NCBI RefSeq assembly: GCF_004366355.1
Contig: NZ_SODV01000002.1
Coordinates: 1,962,768-2,026,767, forward strand
DNA length: 64,000 nucleotides
DNA from: Dinghuibacter silviterrae
GTDB taxonomy: Bacteria; Bacteroidota; Bacteroidia; Chitinophagales; Chitinophagaceae
Direction of reading: 5' to 3'
Part shown: one piece after another, positions 62,934-64,000 of the stretch
Layout: each line of letters opens with the position of its first letter
Position numbering within the stretch: the stretch's first letter is position 1
Notes under the pieces: generated by a model
The model's database searches: none
Told to the model about the DNA's origin: nothing
What the model saw: the letters and a program-made list of their open reading frames with translations, nothing else
Program-made: the position numbers and the translations under genes

Positions 62934-64000
62934 ATGGCTAAGTACCGTGCCGGCGTCTTGTTCGGCGATGAATTAAGCGCGTTATACGAAGACGCAAAGA
63001 CCGGCAAGTTCGCCTTGCCGGCCGTTAATGTGATCAGCACCAATACGATCAACGCCGTATTGGAAACCGCCGCCAAGGTGAATTCCCCGGTCATCATCCA
63101 GTTTAGTAACGGCGGAGCCCAGTTTGTGGCCGGCAAAGGTATGCCCAACGACCACCTTCAGGCCAATATCGCCGGAGCCATCAGCGGCGCCCTGCACGTA
63201 CACAACGTCGCCCGCTACTACGGCGTACCCGTCGTCCTCCACACCGACCACGCCGCCAAAAAATGGCTGCCCTGGATCGACGGCCTGCTCAAAGCCGGTG
63301 AAGAATACAAACAAAAGAACGGGCAACCCCTGTTCAGCTCCCACATGCTGGACCTCAGCGAGGAGCCCCTCCACGAAAATATCGAGATCTCCACCGAATA
63401 CTTCAAACGCATCAACGCCCTGGGCATGAGCCTGGAAATCGAACTCGGCGTGACCGGCGGTGAAGAAGACGGCGTTGACAACAGCGGCGTGGAAAACAGC
63501 AAGCTCTATACCCAACCCCAGGAAGTAGCCGAAGCCTACGAAGCCCTTTCCAAGATCGGCTCCCTCTTTACCGTGGCCGCCTCCTTCGGGAACGTCCACG
63601 GCGTCTACAGCCCCGGCAACGTCGAGCTGCGCCCCGACATCCTCCGCAACAGCCAGACCTACATCCAGGAACACTACAAGACCGGTGACAAACCTGTCTA
63701 CTTCGTTTTCCACGGCGGCAGCGGCTCCCCCAAACACCAGATCACCGAAACCCTCGACTACGGCGTCATCAAAATGAACATCGACACCGACATGCAATGG
63801 GCGTTCTGGGAGGGGGTGCTCATGTACTACAAGAAGAATGAAGGCTATCTGCAGGGCCAGTTGGGTAACCCCGAAGGCGCGGAGAAGCCGAACAAAAAAT
63901 ACTATGACCCGCGCGTATGGCTGCGCAAGGGCGAGGAGAACTTCGTGAAGCGTTTGGAAGAGGCGTTCGGCGACCTGAACTGCGTCGGGCGGAACCTCTA
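62934..64000 (+). CDS. fbaA: Class II fructose-bisphosphate aldolase, 3' end at window edge
   Basis: Zinc-dependent aldolase, same reaction as the class I enzyme encoded next to it. 355 complete codons are visible and the window ends two bases into the next (TA), which may well be the stop, since the end (LEEAFGDLNCVGRNL) resembles the family C-terminus. Zinc and catalytic residues: Asp105 and His106 in LHTDHAAKKWL, the GVTGGEEDGVDNS block, FGNVHGVYSPGN with a zinc His, FVFHGGSGS and VIKMNIDTDMQW. The early PAVNVISTNTINAVLE matches the class IIa start. It is divergent from fbaB. Confidence 0.96.
   Translation, partial: MAKYRAGVLFGDELSALYEDAKTGKFALPAVNVISTNTINAVLETAAKVNSPVIIQFSNGGAQFVAGKGMPNDHLQANIAGAISGALHVHNVARYYGVPVVLHTDHAAKKWLPWIDGLLKAGEEYKQKNGQPLFSSHMLDLSEEPLHENIEISTEYFKRINALGMSLEIELGVTGGEEDGVDNSGVENSKLYTQPQEVAEAYEALSKIGSLFTVAASFGNVHGVYSPGNVELRPDILRNSQTYIQEHYKTGDKPVYFVFHGGSGSPKHQITETLDYGVIKMNIDTDMQWAFWEGVLMYYKKNEGYLQGQLGNPEGAEKPNKKYYDPRVWLRKGEENFVKRLEEAFGDLNCVGRNL

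Overview
The window comes from a fairly GC-rich member of the Bacteroidota, most likely the Chitinophagales/Chitinophagaceae (the family is inferred, the genus cannot be fixed). The pointers are a SusC/SusD pair led by a hybrid two-component regulator, DUF6443-type RHS proteins, a DUF5723 outer-membrane protein, many lipoproteins and Bacteroidota-style TAnnTTTG promoter boxes. No rRNA, tRNA, CRISPR array, insertion sequence or phage integrase was found.

Layout. (1) 1-11577, plus strand: a polysaccharide utilization locus: hybrid sensor/AraC regulator (5' end outside the window), SusC, SusD, a GH5 lipoprotein and a GH35 beta-galactosidase. (2) 23307 down to 11633, minus strand: a co-directional block of coiled-coil/beta-barrel protein, large YD/RHS-like protein, fibre-like protein, and a 1545-residue DUF6443 RHS protein whose low-GC tip carries a NucA/NucB-like DNase motif. 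A SUKH-type immunity candidate and an unrecognised small gene follow. This is the best candidate for an under-described system. (3) 23437-26967: a divergent pair of secreted carbohydrate esterases (SASA family and CE15 glucuronoyl esterase) around a LacI-type operator. (4) 27033-36631: a lipoprotein, a Ycf48-like propeller protein, a DUF5723 protein, a GT39 glycosyltransferase, a NarL-type two-component pair, and a fused alpha-oxoamine synthase/GNAT-like protein. (5) 36628-46645: a LysR regulator divergent from histidine degradation genes hutH, hutU, hutI and hutG, interleaved with a ClC channel, two small genes and a decayed duplicate. (6) 46642-52399, minus: a TlpA-like oxidoreductase, a PlpD-type patatin with a barrel, a lipoprotein, and a transglutaminase-like membrane protein. 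(7) 52714-58823, plus: parE and parC separated by DUF1835, VOC and cupin genes. (8) 62861-58861, minus: class I fructose-bisphosphate aldolase, accD, an unknown secreted protein and smpB; class II aldolase is divergent and reaches the window edge.

How the parts work together: region 1 senses, imports and cuts a plant-type glycan, and the esterases of region 3 could remove acetyl and glucuronoyl decorations. The hut genes turn histidine into glutamate plus formamide (the HutG route). The RHS block looks like a contact-toxin or surface-display module with its own protection genes. Several unrelated proteins (HutU, HutI, the DUF1835 protein, the GH35 enzyme) carry Ala/Gly-rich low-complexity inserts, an unexplained trait of this genome.
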